Assembly: GCA_038373865.1 (NCBI GenBank)
Contig: JAXGGA010002059.1
Location: forward strand, 1 to 64,000
Direction of reading: 5' to 3'
Origin: Uloborus plumipes
Lineage: Eukaryota; Arthropoda; Arachnida; Araneae; Uloboridae
Length of the DNA: 64,000 bases
In this document: piece after piece, positions 49,975 to 61,138 of the stretch
How positions within the stretch are numbered: the first letter of the stretch is position 1
How the letters are laid out: each line of letters opens with the position of its first letter
Position numbers and translations under genes: made by a program
The notes under the pieces: generated by a model
The model's input: the letters and a program-made list of their open reading frames with translations, nothing else
The model's database searches: none
What the model was told of the DNA's origin: nothing

Positions 49975-50350
49975 CCGAATTCGCGGCGCAGCGGCCCGGC
50001 TTTGCTTTCCCGCTCTTGCGCTGGATTCGACACGAGGAGCGGCCGCGCTAAATTAGCTGTCTCACCGGGAGATAAATCAGAAAATAAACGAACGGTAAAT
50101 CATCGCGACCGAGCTTGACAGGAATATGGGAGTTAAATGCGGCACGTGACTCCCGCCCTCGGCCAATGGGAGCGCGCGTGAGGCGGAGTTCGGCGGCTCC
50201 CGAGCAGGCCATTAAAAGGCGAGTTTTCCAACTGGGGTTCTGTCACGAGTTGTGGAGCCTTCCAGCTCGCGTTTTTTTCTGCCCTTTATTTTCTGCGTTG
50301 GAGCAGATTTCCGAACGCTGTTTGATAGCGGGAAGATCATTGACATAAGC
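49975..50350 (-). promoter_or_regulatory. lab: GC-rich promoter and 5' leader of labial
   Basis: This roughly 375-bp island directly upstream of the labial ATG is GC- and CpG-rich, in sharp contrast to its AT-rich neighbours. It contains a CCAAT box (50163-50167 on the plus strand), an E-box CACGTG at 50143-50148, two Hox/Exd-type sites and a Hth/Meis-type TGACAG. A short upstream ORF starts at 50212 (minus strand, ATG GCC TGC ...) and stops at 50048. It would matter only if transcription starts above it. I cannot place the start site. Confidence 0.6.
50072..50121 (-). promoter_or_regulatory. Cluster of Hox/Exd-type and Hth/Meis-type sites upstream of labial
   Basis: On the minus strand, TGATTTAT is at 50079-50072 and TGATTTAC at 50102-50095. 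Both fit the TGATNNAT/C pattern bound by Exd/Pbx with Hox proteins. On the plus strand, TGACAG at 50116-50121 fits Homothorax/Meis/Prep. All lie 98-147 bp upstream of the ATG. Such triads mediate Hox1 autoregulation in other animals (the Hoxb1 enhancer). Function here is inferred from motif match and spacing only. Confidence 0.4.
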
Positions 50351-52635
50351 GCTGATCAACACCCCCATTGCTAATTTCCTTAACAGGTGTTTGGAGAGAT
50401 TGATTTGTGGAGGCCGCAAAAGACCGGAGATTTTTTTTTCTCCTTTTCAAATCGTTTGGCGGTGAAACGGATTAAATGTTTAAAATCGAGACCTTTTTAT
50501 TGTTTTTTTGTTTTGTTTTTATGATACGAACAATGAAATAAATCACACATAAAAAAGTTCGCGCCCTTGCCACTACTTTCTTATTCGCTAAAAATACTCT
50601 CTTATTTTTCTTTTTTTTTCTCTTACACCTAATTAATAAATTTCAAATTATATTAATATCAATTGAAATAATCCAACTTTGCAAGTCTCTACCTTACCTT
50701 TAAAGTGGTAAAAACAGCTTTTGTGATTTTTCCCATTAAAATTAAATGCATTTTTATTTATACTAAATAATTTTATAGTCATTTTCTCGGTTTTTACCCC
50801 ATCCCCCTAATTAATAAATATTTTGAATTATATTAATAGCGCTTTAAATGGTTCACCTTCGGTAGCCTTCAATTAACTTTTGAACGATGAAAATGACTTA
50901 AGTACCTATTCCAATTAAATATATAGCAGAAAAACTTAATTCTGAACATAATAATAATAATAATAATAATAGAAAAACAATAGAAATAAATGAAAAAAGG
51001 GCAAAATAACGAAATAGCCAAATGTCTTACGTTACTATTTATTATTTTTTTTATTATTATGTCTATAATATAAATATAATTGATTATAAAAGTTAATTTA
51101 TTTTTAACTTATCAACAACAACATATGTAATACTTTCCTGCTCATTTCAGTTTACATAAATTATTGACAAATACGTAAAACAAAACAACTTTTAACTAAT
51201 GTTTGTGCTGCGCACAAACACTGGAATAATCAAGTTAATCCGTTTATTGTTTAAAGAAGTACTGGTCTTCTTGAATTGGCTTATGGATAAACAAATACAC
51301 AATTATTGATCTCTGCTTTGACATATAGAAACATTACTCATTGTTTCATAACCTAAGGAAGTTTAATGCCACAAATGGCAACTGACTCCGATGCCTTCAT
51401 AAAATATTAAACTTGATTTTTAAGAGTGAAAGTGACAAATTGCTAAGTAGAAAATCGCAAGGACTGCATTTTTTAAAAATGTGAATAGTGCTGTTTTTTT
51501 TTTCTTTTTCGCCTGATAAAGAACTGCTGATAAATTTTGTTTCAAGCTACTATCTAATTTCACTTGATTATTAATGTAAATAATTTCCTGAAAAATGTTG
51601 CTTTTTTTATTTTGAGAGTTGCTTTGAATCAATTTCATAGTTTTAATGTTGCAAAATACCCTATATTTTTTTTTTGTTATTATGGTAATGGGAAAGAAAT
51701 CTTCATTTATAAACCTACTTATTTCGTATCACTTATTCAAACTTCGCGTGTATAAAATGTATTTTCAAAATTTTTAAATTCATGAAACGCAGGGTTAGAA
51801 CAAAGCTTTATAGTGTACATGAGGCAACTGTGTTGATAGCTTAAATCATTATTATTTTTTTAAGTGGCTTTAAAATGTAAAGTACTTACTGCAAGTATAA
51901 ATTGGTGATCAGATAAATTTGACATGTTGTGAAAAAAAGTCTAGTTGGCAAATTTATACCCTTAAATCATGTTGGGCTGATAAAGTCACATCTCAGTTCA
52001 TAATTGGACAGAGTTTTATTTTTAACTTTACTCAAATTAATTTTTCATTTTTAACCACTTTAATAGTATTTCATGTGTAATGTTTTATTATTATTATTTT
52101 TTTAAACGTAAATAAGACTTCTAACTTTTTACTCCTGACTGCCAATGTGGCACTTGAAGTAAGTATATTAAAGACTTTTGAACGAGAAAGGGGGCTCTGC
52201 AAAAATTAACGGTTTTTGTGCAATTTTCTAAAAACACATGTGTATAACAGAGCATTTTTTTTTTTTTTTTTGCTTCGTAGCGGATTAAAGCAAAAATTAA
52301 AATGGGACGCATAAGTTAACCCTTTGAGTACACTAAACTAAGCAAAAGTATCATCTCTATTAATAAAAAAATTCGAGTCATGTGTTTGGGTGTGATATAC
52401 CATTCGAATTTGAGCTTTTTTTCCTTTTTTTTTTTTTTAATATATATAAGAAAGGTTTTTCTACGTTTCTAAGTTGATTAGAGCAGGATTATCCTTCTGA
52501 GAACCGTTAACTCTGAAAAAGAATATTGAAGTGAAAAAAAAAACACATACACACACTCGCAGAGATTTTTTTAAACATTTTCCTTTTTTAAGTAAAATTA
52601 AGATTGATGTCTTAAAAACATAGGGAAAATAAACA
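50351..52635. other. AT-rich upstream region of labial, no gene or clear transposon
   Basis: (AAT)n at 50948-50970. Nothing else recognised, which makes this one of the few transposon-free stretches in the window. Confidence 0.5.
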
Positions 52636-54383
52636 GGGGAAGCGGTAAAGTTATTGGCCCCCATATAGTTATTGGCAATTTCAACTTTGATGCTAAAATT
52701 AAGCAACCTTTTTGTGAAAAAATGGTTTAAAATAATATGTGAAGCTTTCATGTTTAATAAGTGTTTAGAAATATATGAAAGAGTTTGCGCTTGGTGATTT
52801 AAGTCATTTTGTGATTTGTGATTTTTTGGTACGCTAACAAAACAGATCGTTTTCTTAAGAAAACGTTAAGACTGTAAAAAATGTTCATGAGACATATTAA
52901 AAGAATTAAATGTATATACAGCTTTTAAAATCTTATGAGATATATAGCTGTGATGCCTAATAAGTGAGTTAGAGATGTAATATAATAATAAATTCTTAAA
53001 AATAAAAATTTTGTTGTGGCCAATAACTGTCACAATATTATCAGAAAATTGTAGCAATTGGCCCCGTATGAGGAGAACACTATTGATAACTCAAAATATT
53101 CAGCAACAGAAAAATCAGATGAAGAGTTTAATGTATGAAATTAGCTCATGTCTCTAAAAGACTTGAGCTTTAGAATAATATTTTAAAATTTCTAAATATT
53201 TTTGGAGACGCAATGATGAACAAAATAAAAGCACCGAAATATCAGAATGGAGTTTTGAATAATGCATGTTCGTTATACAACGTTTGGCGGGGTTTTTTTT
53301 TTTTTCAGATTGATCTTTCTCAGAACAACTCTACCAATACTGAAGTACTGGCTGCAAGTATTACAACAACAAATGTAAATTTGACCAGTGAAGATAGTGT
53401 GATAGCAGCAACAATTGGTATAACTATTCTAAAAACTCCTATAAATTTGTATATGCTATACTTCAAAAGACACCACTCATTGTAGTAAACTTATCGATCA
53501 TTACTAACAAAATGCGCCAAAAAATAAAAGAAAATTTATTAGAAGAAAGTAAAAAAAATTCGTTATAATTTCGGAGAGTTTCAGAGCAGCTATTGAAAAA
53601 AAAATAACAAAAAAAGCAGCAAAAAGATTGTGGAAAAAAGAAAAGAAAACGGATGGACAAACAGCCGTACGGAAAGAAAATGCTCTTAAGAACACAAAAA
53701 CAAGTTAGGAGAAGTCAAAAAATAAAAGAGAAAAATATTTAATGTTATAATGTTATAATGTACTTAATGAATGGAAAATATATTCAATTAACGGTTAATA
53801 CCTTCATATTATGGACAAATGACATTATGTTCAAAAATTGTATAAGACTCAGCTAATGGCATAATGCTATAATATATTGATGCAATGGAATAATATATTC
53901 ATTTCATGGGTATATTATATTCATTTAAAGGTATAGATATATGAATAATCCAGTATGACATTAAATTTTCAACATGGCCAATAACTATGGTTTCATGGCC
54001 AATAACTGCGATAAGGTGGCCAATCACTATCAATTTGATACTTTTGTTTTTATGTTGACTTTTTCCCAATAATATATTTGAAAAAGTGGTTGCAGACAGT
54101 ATGAGTAGTAAAATACATTAATATGACACATGATATTAATGTATTAATATGTCACATGAAGTATTTTTTGTAGAAATATTTCATTTTTTTAAATTCAAGC
54201 GTACTTCCCCTTTATGTATAAAAAAATCGTACTGTATTATTTTTCAAAATTTTTACTCAGTGGACATATGATCCTTAAAGGAATCCACAAATATAGTGTC
54301 ACATGAAGTATTTTTTGTAGAAATATTTCAATTTTTTTTAAATTCAAGCATACAAATACGATGTAGCTAAAGTGGCCAATAAC
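52636..54383 (+). mobile_element. Second pogo/Tigger-like element, right end lost
   Basis: Starts AGGGGAAGCGGTAAAGTTATTGGCC, which parallels GGGGAAGACCGC of the 37-kb element. TGGCCAATAAC or its complement is iterated at 52648, 52668, 53018, 53975, 53997, 54020 and 54369. A decayed C-terminal-like tract rich in Lys lies at 53310-53740 and begins after a TTTTTTCAG-type acceptor; the family is not certain. The right end is replaced at about 54384 by the fragment described next. Confidence 0.55.
54127..54360. repeat. Local direct repeats inside the second Tigger-like element
   Basis: GTCACATGAAGTATTTTTTG and the following 50 bp occur at about 54150 and 54298. The intervening block AAAAATCGTACTGTATTATT... 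(54226-54285) recurs at about 55821-55890 beyond the Tc1 fragment. Confidence 0.75.
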
Positions 54384-55076
54384 AGAAGCCTGTGTCGCTC
54401 AATGTGAAGCGAACAAAATACAAAATAGGCATCGTAAGCTAAATTTATCAGGAACCGCCTAGGGTTTATTTTCTGAAAATATGAAAGTTTTTTAAAAAAA
54501 TTTTATAAAAGTTGTAAAAGTCCATTTAAGAATATATGCGCTATATTGAACATGCGCTTCCAAATTGGACCGTGCCATTAATCATAGAATTATTTATATT
54601 GAGCTATACATCTTTTTCCAGTATTTGCAATAGAATTTCTTTTGCTTTGGTCTCACTTGGGCAGTGTGGATAAACTCAACGATGGCATTTCATGCACTTA
54701 ATCATGTTTTACACTTTATCTTTATGCAAATATTGCAATAACAATGGTTTTGTACAGTTTCTTGCTTCTTCTTGTGTGACTTTTTCTGTTCTATGCTTCT
54801 TTCATATGGCGTTAGAATGAATGCTGAGATAGCCTTCCTTTTGGTTCCATTTTTTTGGGCAAAGGTGATATGTGAGCCGGTTTTACAAAATCATAGTTAG
54901 AGTTGACAATCATGTTTTGATCTCTGATTCTGCTGAACATGTACTAATTGAAGTCGTAGCTAGTTGTTGTACATGGTGTACAACTTACACGAACATGTAG
55001 CGTGTTCACATTGAGTTGGTTTATCTGGACTACTTACCTCTAACTCTGCTCAGCCAAGTCAATGTCATTAAAACAC
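54384..55076 (-). pseudogene. 3' fragment of the pogo-like transposon, inverted
   Basis: Reverse complement similar to 38514-39245 of the complete element: it keeps AATGACA(T/C)TGACTTGGCTG, the cysteine-rich transposase tail and the GTGTCGCTCAATGTG block, but lacks the last 30 or so bases of the end. Many stops. At about 55076 it is fused to a Tc1-like fragment. Confidence 0.8.
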
Positions 55077-55814
55077 ACCACACCATTACGGAGCCACCAC
55101 CAGCTTGAACAGTGCCTTGCTGACAGTTTGGGTCCATGGCTTCGTGGGGTCTGCGCCACACTCGAACCCTACCATCGGCTCTTACCAGCTGAAATCGTGA
55201 CTCATCGGACTAGGCCACGGTTTTCCATTCATCTAGGGACCAACCGATATGCTCACGTGCCCACGAGAGTCGCTGCAAGCGATGTCGTTCTGTCAGTAAA
55301 GGCACTCGAGTCGGTCTTCTGCTGGAATAGCCCAAGAAATCCAAATTTCTCCGCACAGTTCTAGCAGACACGTCCATTGTACGTCCCACATTGATTTCTA
55401 CGGTGATTTGACGCAGTGTTGCTTGTCTGTTAGAATTTACGACTCTTTGCAGACGTCGCCGGTCTCGATCTTTAAGTGCAGGCGGTCGACCACTGCGCTG
55501 TCCATGGTGGGATGTTATGCCTGAAATTTCATACTCTCGGCACACTCTTGACACAGTGGATCTGGGAATGTTGAATTCTCTAACGATTTCCGAAATGGCA
55601 TGACCCATGCGTCTAGCTCCAACTAACATTTCGCGTTCAAAGTCTGTTAATTCACGTCGTGCGGTAATCATCACGTTAAAACCTCTTCACATGAATAACT
55701 TGAACAGAAATGAAAGCTCTGTAAAAGCACTGCGCATTTATACCTGTTCTATGCGATGCTACTGCCATCTGAAAATTTGCATATTGCTATCCCATGACTT
55801 TTGTCACTTCAGTG
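55077..55814 (-). pseudogene. 5' half of a Tc1-like transposon, transposase N-terminus
   Basis: The terminus CACTGAAGTGACAAAAGTCA (minus strand from 55814) follows TA. The transposase frame starts at 55674 and gives 154 codons to a stop at 55210: two helix-turn-helix halves (residues about 10-55 and 70-125) joined by a GRPP linker, ending DEWKTVA. Beyond the stop the same frame continues SDESRFQL, VWRRPHEAMDP and GGGSVMVW, so the stop replaces a residue just before the first catalytic Asp. The catalytic domain after GGGSVMVW is absent. DNA-binding part of a DD34E Tc1-like transposase; the catalytic form is lost. Confidence 0.88.
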
Positions 55815-55890
55815 TATATGTAAAAAAACCCCGTACTGTATTATTTTTTCAAAATTTTTTTTACTCAATGGACATATGATCATTAAAGGA

Positions 55891-56463
55891 TTAAAATATT
55901 TATCCCTTCATTTTTAAATGTATTTGTTCGTTGCTATTGCTTGTTAAATGCAATTCCTTGTACCGCAATAAAATATTCATTTACATGTAATATTATAAAT
56001 TATTTATGTGTTTTGAGTTAAGTCGTTAAAGTTGAAGTATTTGACATATATCAACTCATTTTCATTTTTGTCAGGGGTTAAGCTTCTACAAATTTCAATT
56101 GACGACTTTATCTCTTTTTTGTGAATTGTGTTTTTTGTAGTACAATGTACTGAGTCCCATTGGTGTCCGAGAGGGCTTTAAAGCGCGGTTCCCGTCAATT
56201 GTGCGCTCCCCATGTTGGGGTGTTCGAATGGAATCTCGGGAAGGATGTAGGAGGCGGCATCCCTTGTGGACCGATATTGTCATTGGCGGGTGTAGAAGAA
56301 TAAGAAAAGAAAAAGCATTTTTCTGTTTGCGAGTTTTTCTCGTTGACTTTTCTCTCCAAAGCATCTGCTGAAAGTTTTTCTTTTCCTGCGCAGCTGTTCG
56401 CAAGGAGCGACGTCAGCACAAATTGCGAAGTCTGGCAAGAACGCAGACTTCTACGAAAATAGA
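55891..56463. other. Spacer, no gene recognised
   Basis: 56160-56290 is GC-richer (GGTGTCCGAGAGGGC...) and may be an old gene or transposon remnant. The overlapping minus-strand frames at 56095-56419 have no recognisable motif. Confidence 0.3.
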
Positions 56464-59420
56464 AAAGAGCAATAAACTTTTTGCGTGTTTATGTTTGGGA
56501 GAAATTTATTGTAAATGAGGGATTTTGTGTGAGGCGCTTCAATTCGCTTAGGTGGTATGAAAGTGTTCCAATTTTTGCGCGACGGAAGATTTTTTTTCCC
56601 TTGCTCTTGATGACTTTCTTACTTTCATTTGATTCATCTCAAGCTTTACCTACTCTTAAACAAGCTCATTATTTATGCTCTTTCGGAACGGTGCTGGTGC
56701 ATAGGAATCACAAGAGGCAGAAACCGTTCGACATGCTGGCATTACCTAGAATAAATGAAGAATTTCTTTCTTAAGGGATTTCCAGCTTCTATTTATTAAT
56801 TAATTTATTTTTCAAGTTTTTTTTTTTTTTTTTTTTGCAATAATAATAGAAAAATGGGGGGGGGGGGGTAAATTCTTTACTTACAGTTATATAAATCGCC
56901 ACTTTTTTCTTGGTAAAAAAAAAAAAAATTACGTTTCATGACATCTTTTGAACAACATTAATCCTTTCTCATTTTTAAACAATATTAACCCTTCAACGCA
57001 AATTAAAAAATATTACCCCATCCAAAACTTAAACAGTATTAACCCTTTCTCATAAATAAGCAGTATTCGACTAAAATATAGCCTATATATTCCTAAAAAG
57101 AGCAATAAACCGGTTGCTCGTTTACGTTTGGGAGAAATTTATTGTAAAAGAGGGATTTTGTGTGAGGTGCTTCAATTCGCTTAGGTGGTATGAAAGTGTT
57201 CCAAATTTTGCACGACGAAAGATTTTTTTTAATGATCTTTCTTTTCTCCGCTTTTTATGACTTACTTTCATTTGCTTCATCTCAAGTTATACGCCGTTTT
57301 TTTATTGAAAAAAAAAAATTTGCGTTTCATGGCATCTCTTACACAACACTAACCCTTTTACATTATTAAACAATATTAACCGTTCTAAACAAATAAAGAA
57401 TATTAACCCCTTTACAAACTTAAACAGTATTAACCTTTTCACATATAAATAAGCAATATTTGACTAAAATGGAAAAGAGCAGTAAACTTTTTTTCCTTTT
57501 TATGTCTGGGAAAAAGAGGTGCATCAAGTCCCTGAGGTCAAGGGTCTCCAAACTACGGCCCACGGGTCAAAGTTGGTCCGCGAGCATCTGAAAACTGGTC
57601 CACTTGCTACGGTCCAGATTTTAGATGTATATGCAAAGTAATAATAGCTAGGTATGTTTAACTCTCCCGTGGCGAGTTCTAAATTATACATGTTTAACTA
57701 TCAATTTCAATCTCTTAAATCTTCAATGTCATCAAGTAATCCAGATCTTGCATTCTGTCTTAATCTGACGGTTAAAAATTTTCCGTATAATTTTTGTGAT
57801 TTGTTTCATTAGAAATTAAACATAGTAAGACCCTTACTTAAAAAAGGGGGGGGGAAGGAAAAAGAAAAAAAGCTAAATTACTTTTTGGAATTGTAGGAAA
57901 ATATATTAGGAAATTTTTTAAGTCAATAAGAGAGAAAGAGGTTCAGTAAGGCACGAAATATTTTTAACAGGAAATGAATGGAATTTTTCACGAATAAAAG
58001 CTTTGATGATTAAGTAGGAAATTTTAATTTTATGAAAGTGGTATCTACTGAAGTAAAACTACTTGGAATTTACTTTTAAGTAACTTTGGTTTATTAGTTT
58101 TTCAATCCAGTGATTAATGAATGTAAAATCTGATGGCTAAAAGAAAAATTTGACATCCAGCAGATGAAAACTGAAGATTTGATATAAACTTTGAATCTTC
58201 TTTTAAATTCAAAGTCTGCCACAAAACACTTAACCCAAACTGCAGTTATTGCAGATCTTAATTATTTCTAATACAAAAAATGTACCTATGATTCCGAACG
58301 ACAATGTGAAAGATGAGAACTTTCTATCTGAGAGAGGGTATTGACCCGCTAGTCTCGAGAAATTTTCAAAAATGGCCCGATGTTCAAAAAGTTTGGAAAC
58401 CCCTATCTCAGGTGGTATGAAAGAATTTCAAATTTTGCACGACGTAAGATTTTTTAAAAATGTTATTTCTTTTATCCATTCTTGACTTACTTTCATTTGA
58501 TTCATCTCAAGTTTTTCTTACTCTAAAATAAGCTCATTATTTATGCTCTTTAGAAACGGTGCTGGTACATATTAATCACAAGAAGTAGAAAGCGTATGGC
58601 ATGCAGGCATTCCCTAGAATGAATGAAGAATTTATTTCTTAACGGAATTTCCAGTTTCTACTTTTTTTTTCTTTTCTTTTATACAATAATATTAGAAAAT
58701 GAGGGGGGGGGGGTGTTAAACTCTTTACCCATAGTAATATAAATCGCCACTTTTTTTCTGTCAAAAAATTTTACGTTTCATGACATCTCTTAAACAATTT
58801 TAATCCTTTCAAATTACTAAATAATATTAACCCTTCTACACAAATAAAGAATATTAACACCATCACATACTTAAACACTATTAACCATTTCACATTGGTA
58901 AGCAATATTCAGAAAAAATGAAAAAGAGCTATAAACTTTTTGTCTGTTTATGTTTGGGAGAAGTTTATTGCCAATGAGGGATGTTGTGTGAGGTGCATCA
59001 ATTCGCTAAGGTGGTATGAAAGAGTTCCAAATTTTGCGCGACTTAAGATTTTTTTTTTTTTTTTTTGATATTCTTTTTTTTTTCTTCGCTCTTGGTGACT
59101 TACTTTCATTTGAGTCATCTCAAGTTTTACTTACTTTTAAACACGCTTATTATTTATAATCTTTTGGAGCAGTGCTGGTGCATAAAAGAGGCAGAGGCCG
59201 TACTCATAACTTAGAATAAGGGTGGAATTTTTTTAGGGAATTCAAGCTATATTTATTTTTCAGTCAATTTTACAATAATATTAGAAAAAGAAAATATTTT
59301 TTTCGTAAACTCTTATGCACATATTTATATAAATTGACCCCCGCTCCATAAAATTTTACGTTTCATAATATCTCTTAAATAATATTAACCCTTTCATATT
59401 ATTTAACTAATTAAAAACAT
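56464..59420. repeat. Tandem array of about four units (370-640 bp), interrupted by a transposon
   Basis: Units begin with AAAAAGAGCAATAAAC(T/C) near 56464, 57100, 57474 and 58918, continue TTTATG-TTGGGAGAAATTTATTG, CTTCAATTCGCTTAGGTGG and TGGTATGAAAGTGTTCCAA, and end in a set of short AACAATATTAACCCTTT-like repeats. The third unit is split by the element at 57539-58405. The 97-codon frame in unit one (56481-56774) is not conserved in other units, so I do not call a gene. Confidence 0.8.
57539..58405. mobile_element. Non-autonomous hAT-like element with 8-bp target duplication
   Basis: Left end CAAGGGTCTCCAAACTACGG; the reverse complement of the right end is TAGGGGTTTCCAAACTTTTT. The array unit is interrupted exactly at CCTGAGGT (57531-57538), which reappears as TCTCAGGT at 58406-58413 (six of eight identical). 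The TCTCCAAACTACGGCCC start is typical of hAT/Charlie-type elements. 867 bp, no transposase frame. Confidence 0.8.
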
Positions 59421-59427
59421 AATTATA

Positions 59428-59725
59428 CACTGTAAAAAATGAGTGTTATTTTTGTAGTATAATACAGCTAATTTTATGTTAATAAACTGTAAAAATCGCT
59501 ACTTTTACTGTAATAAACTGTAAAATTGCTACTTATACATTACTAAACTGTAAAATTGCTAATTTTATGGTAATAAACCGTAAAGTTACTAATTTTAGTT
59601 TATTACCGTGCATTATACAGTTAAAATTGCTTGTTTCACAGTTTATTACTGTTTTTTACAGTTTTAAAGTGGAGCCTCGGCTGTCAGTATTATACTGTAA
59701 AAACAGCAGTTCATTTTTTGCAGTA
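59428..59725. mobile_element. CACTG-family element, copy 6
   Basis: CACTGTAAAAAATGAGTG ... TTCATTTTTTGCAGTA, preceded by TA and followed by TA. Interior AACTGTAAAATTGCTA repeated five or more times. Confidence 0.85.
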
Positions 59726-59808
59726 TAGAACATTAACCCTTTCATTTTATTCAACAAACTTAACACTTTCATATAACTATAGAATGTTAACCATTTCACG
59801 TTATTAAA

Positions 59809-59965
59809 GGTTCCAGTTCAAAACTGTAAAGGGCACAGCAAGAAGCTAAAATTAGCATGTATATAGTTGTGCTCATTTTATAGTTTATTACTGTGCATAT
59901 TACGCTTTTAAACTGGTATCTCTGATGCCAGTATTATACTGTGAAAACAAGTTTTTTATGTAGTC
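59809..59965. mobile_element. CACTG-family element, copy 7 (truncated)
   Basis: Shares AGTTCAAAACTGTAAAGGGC, TATAGTTTATTACTGTGCAT and GATGCCAGTATTATACTGTG with other copies but lacks both CACTG ends. Confidence 0.7.
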
Positions 59966-60554
59966 TGGTGACCTTAAGTTTTTGAGTGTAAATAGATATA
60001 TTTTTGAATTTTGTTTCCCTTTTCTTCTCCTCTCTTAATTCTGAGAAGAGTTTTCCAAAACTACAAAAAAGAAAAAAGAAAAGACTGGTCAGACAGCAGA
60101 AAAACAAGAGGAACAGACTGGGTGGGGTGACTTTCGGTGTGTAACGGGAGACGTTGTGTATGAAGTCTGATCAGATCAACAAAACCAACATTAGTTCTCA
60201 GATGGAAAAATTAATTTCGTTCCTAAAAAAAGAAAAAAAAAATCAACACTAGTTTGCGGCCAGTGATCTTCAAAAAAAAAAAAAAAGGTCCTGTCACTGA
60301 CGGCATGAATAACACAACTCTGCGAAATTAAAGTTTTTAAAAAATAAAACATAACTTTCAGCTAATCTTAATATTTTTTGCTTTGCTGATTTTGAAAATG
60401 AACTCCATTTTTCTTTATCACGTCAGGATCTTTTGTAAAATTGGTTTTTACTTTTGTTGAAATCTTCAATAAATAATTTATCTAGCGAAAGTGTTTTTTT
60501 TTTTACTTAAATATATAAAAAATATCATTCTTGATGATACATGCTGATTATTCA
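59966..60554. other. Spacer, A-rich, no gene
   Basis: Several A-runs with G interruptions. Nothing recognised. Confidence 0.4.
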
Positions 60555-60922
60555 CACCGTAAAAAACGAATGCTGTTTTTACAGTATAATACAGCTTATT
60601 TTACAGTAATTAACTGTCAGATTTGTTGTTTTACAGTAGTAAACTGTAAAATTGCTAGTTTTACAGTTTATTACTCTGCATTTTGCAGTTTTAAACTTTA
60701 ACCTCTGCTGCCAGTATTATATTGTTGTTTTTATAGTATAATACAGCTAATTTTATGGTAAAATTGCTAACTTTAGAGAGCAGAACTGTCAAATTGCTAG
60801 CTTTACTGTAACAAACTGTAAAGAAAGATAGTTTTAGTTTATTACTGTTCTTTTATAGTTTTAAACTGGAACCTCTGCTGCCAGTATTATACTGTAAAAA
60901 CAACAGCTTATTTTTTGCAGTG
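60555..60922. mobile_element. CACTG-family element, copy 8 (dimeric, CA-flanked)
   Basis: CACCGTAAAAAACGAATG ... TTATTTTTTGCAGTG, flanked by CA (60553-60554) and CA (60923-60924) rather than TA. An internal CCAGTATTATATTGTTGTTT join near 60710 shows a dimer. Confidence 0.8.
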
Positions 60923-61138
60923 CAACAGTAAATTACCTCTTATTGGTTTAAATTGAGGAAAAAGGATGAAAAATGCCAACTTATACTAATCCGCGGATAA
61001 AAAAATGGTTGTATCTTAGGAATAAATTTTTTCAAGAAAAAAATAAAACCGTTTGGAAGAACAGAATATAGATAGAGATTTTATCAAGATAAAAAATGGC
61101 ACGGCACGAAAATTTCAGTAAAATTTGTTGATTTTATA

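Noticed and set aside
49501..50118. Plus-strand 205-codon open frame opposite labial exon 1
   Set aside because: It is the antisense shadow of GC-rich labial coding sequence; no protein-like features, and the minus frame has the Hox1 motif.
56481..56774. 97-codon plus-strand frame
   Set aside because: Part of a tandem array; the frame is broken in the sister units, so there is no sign of coding constraint.
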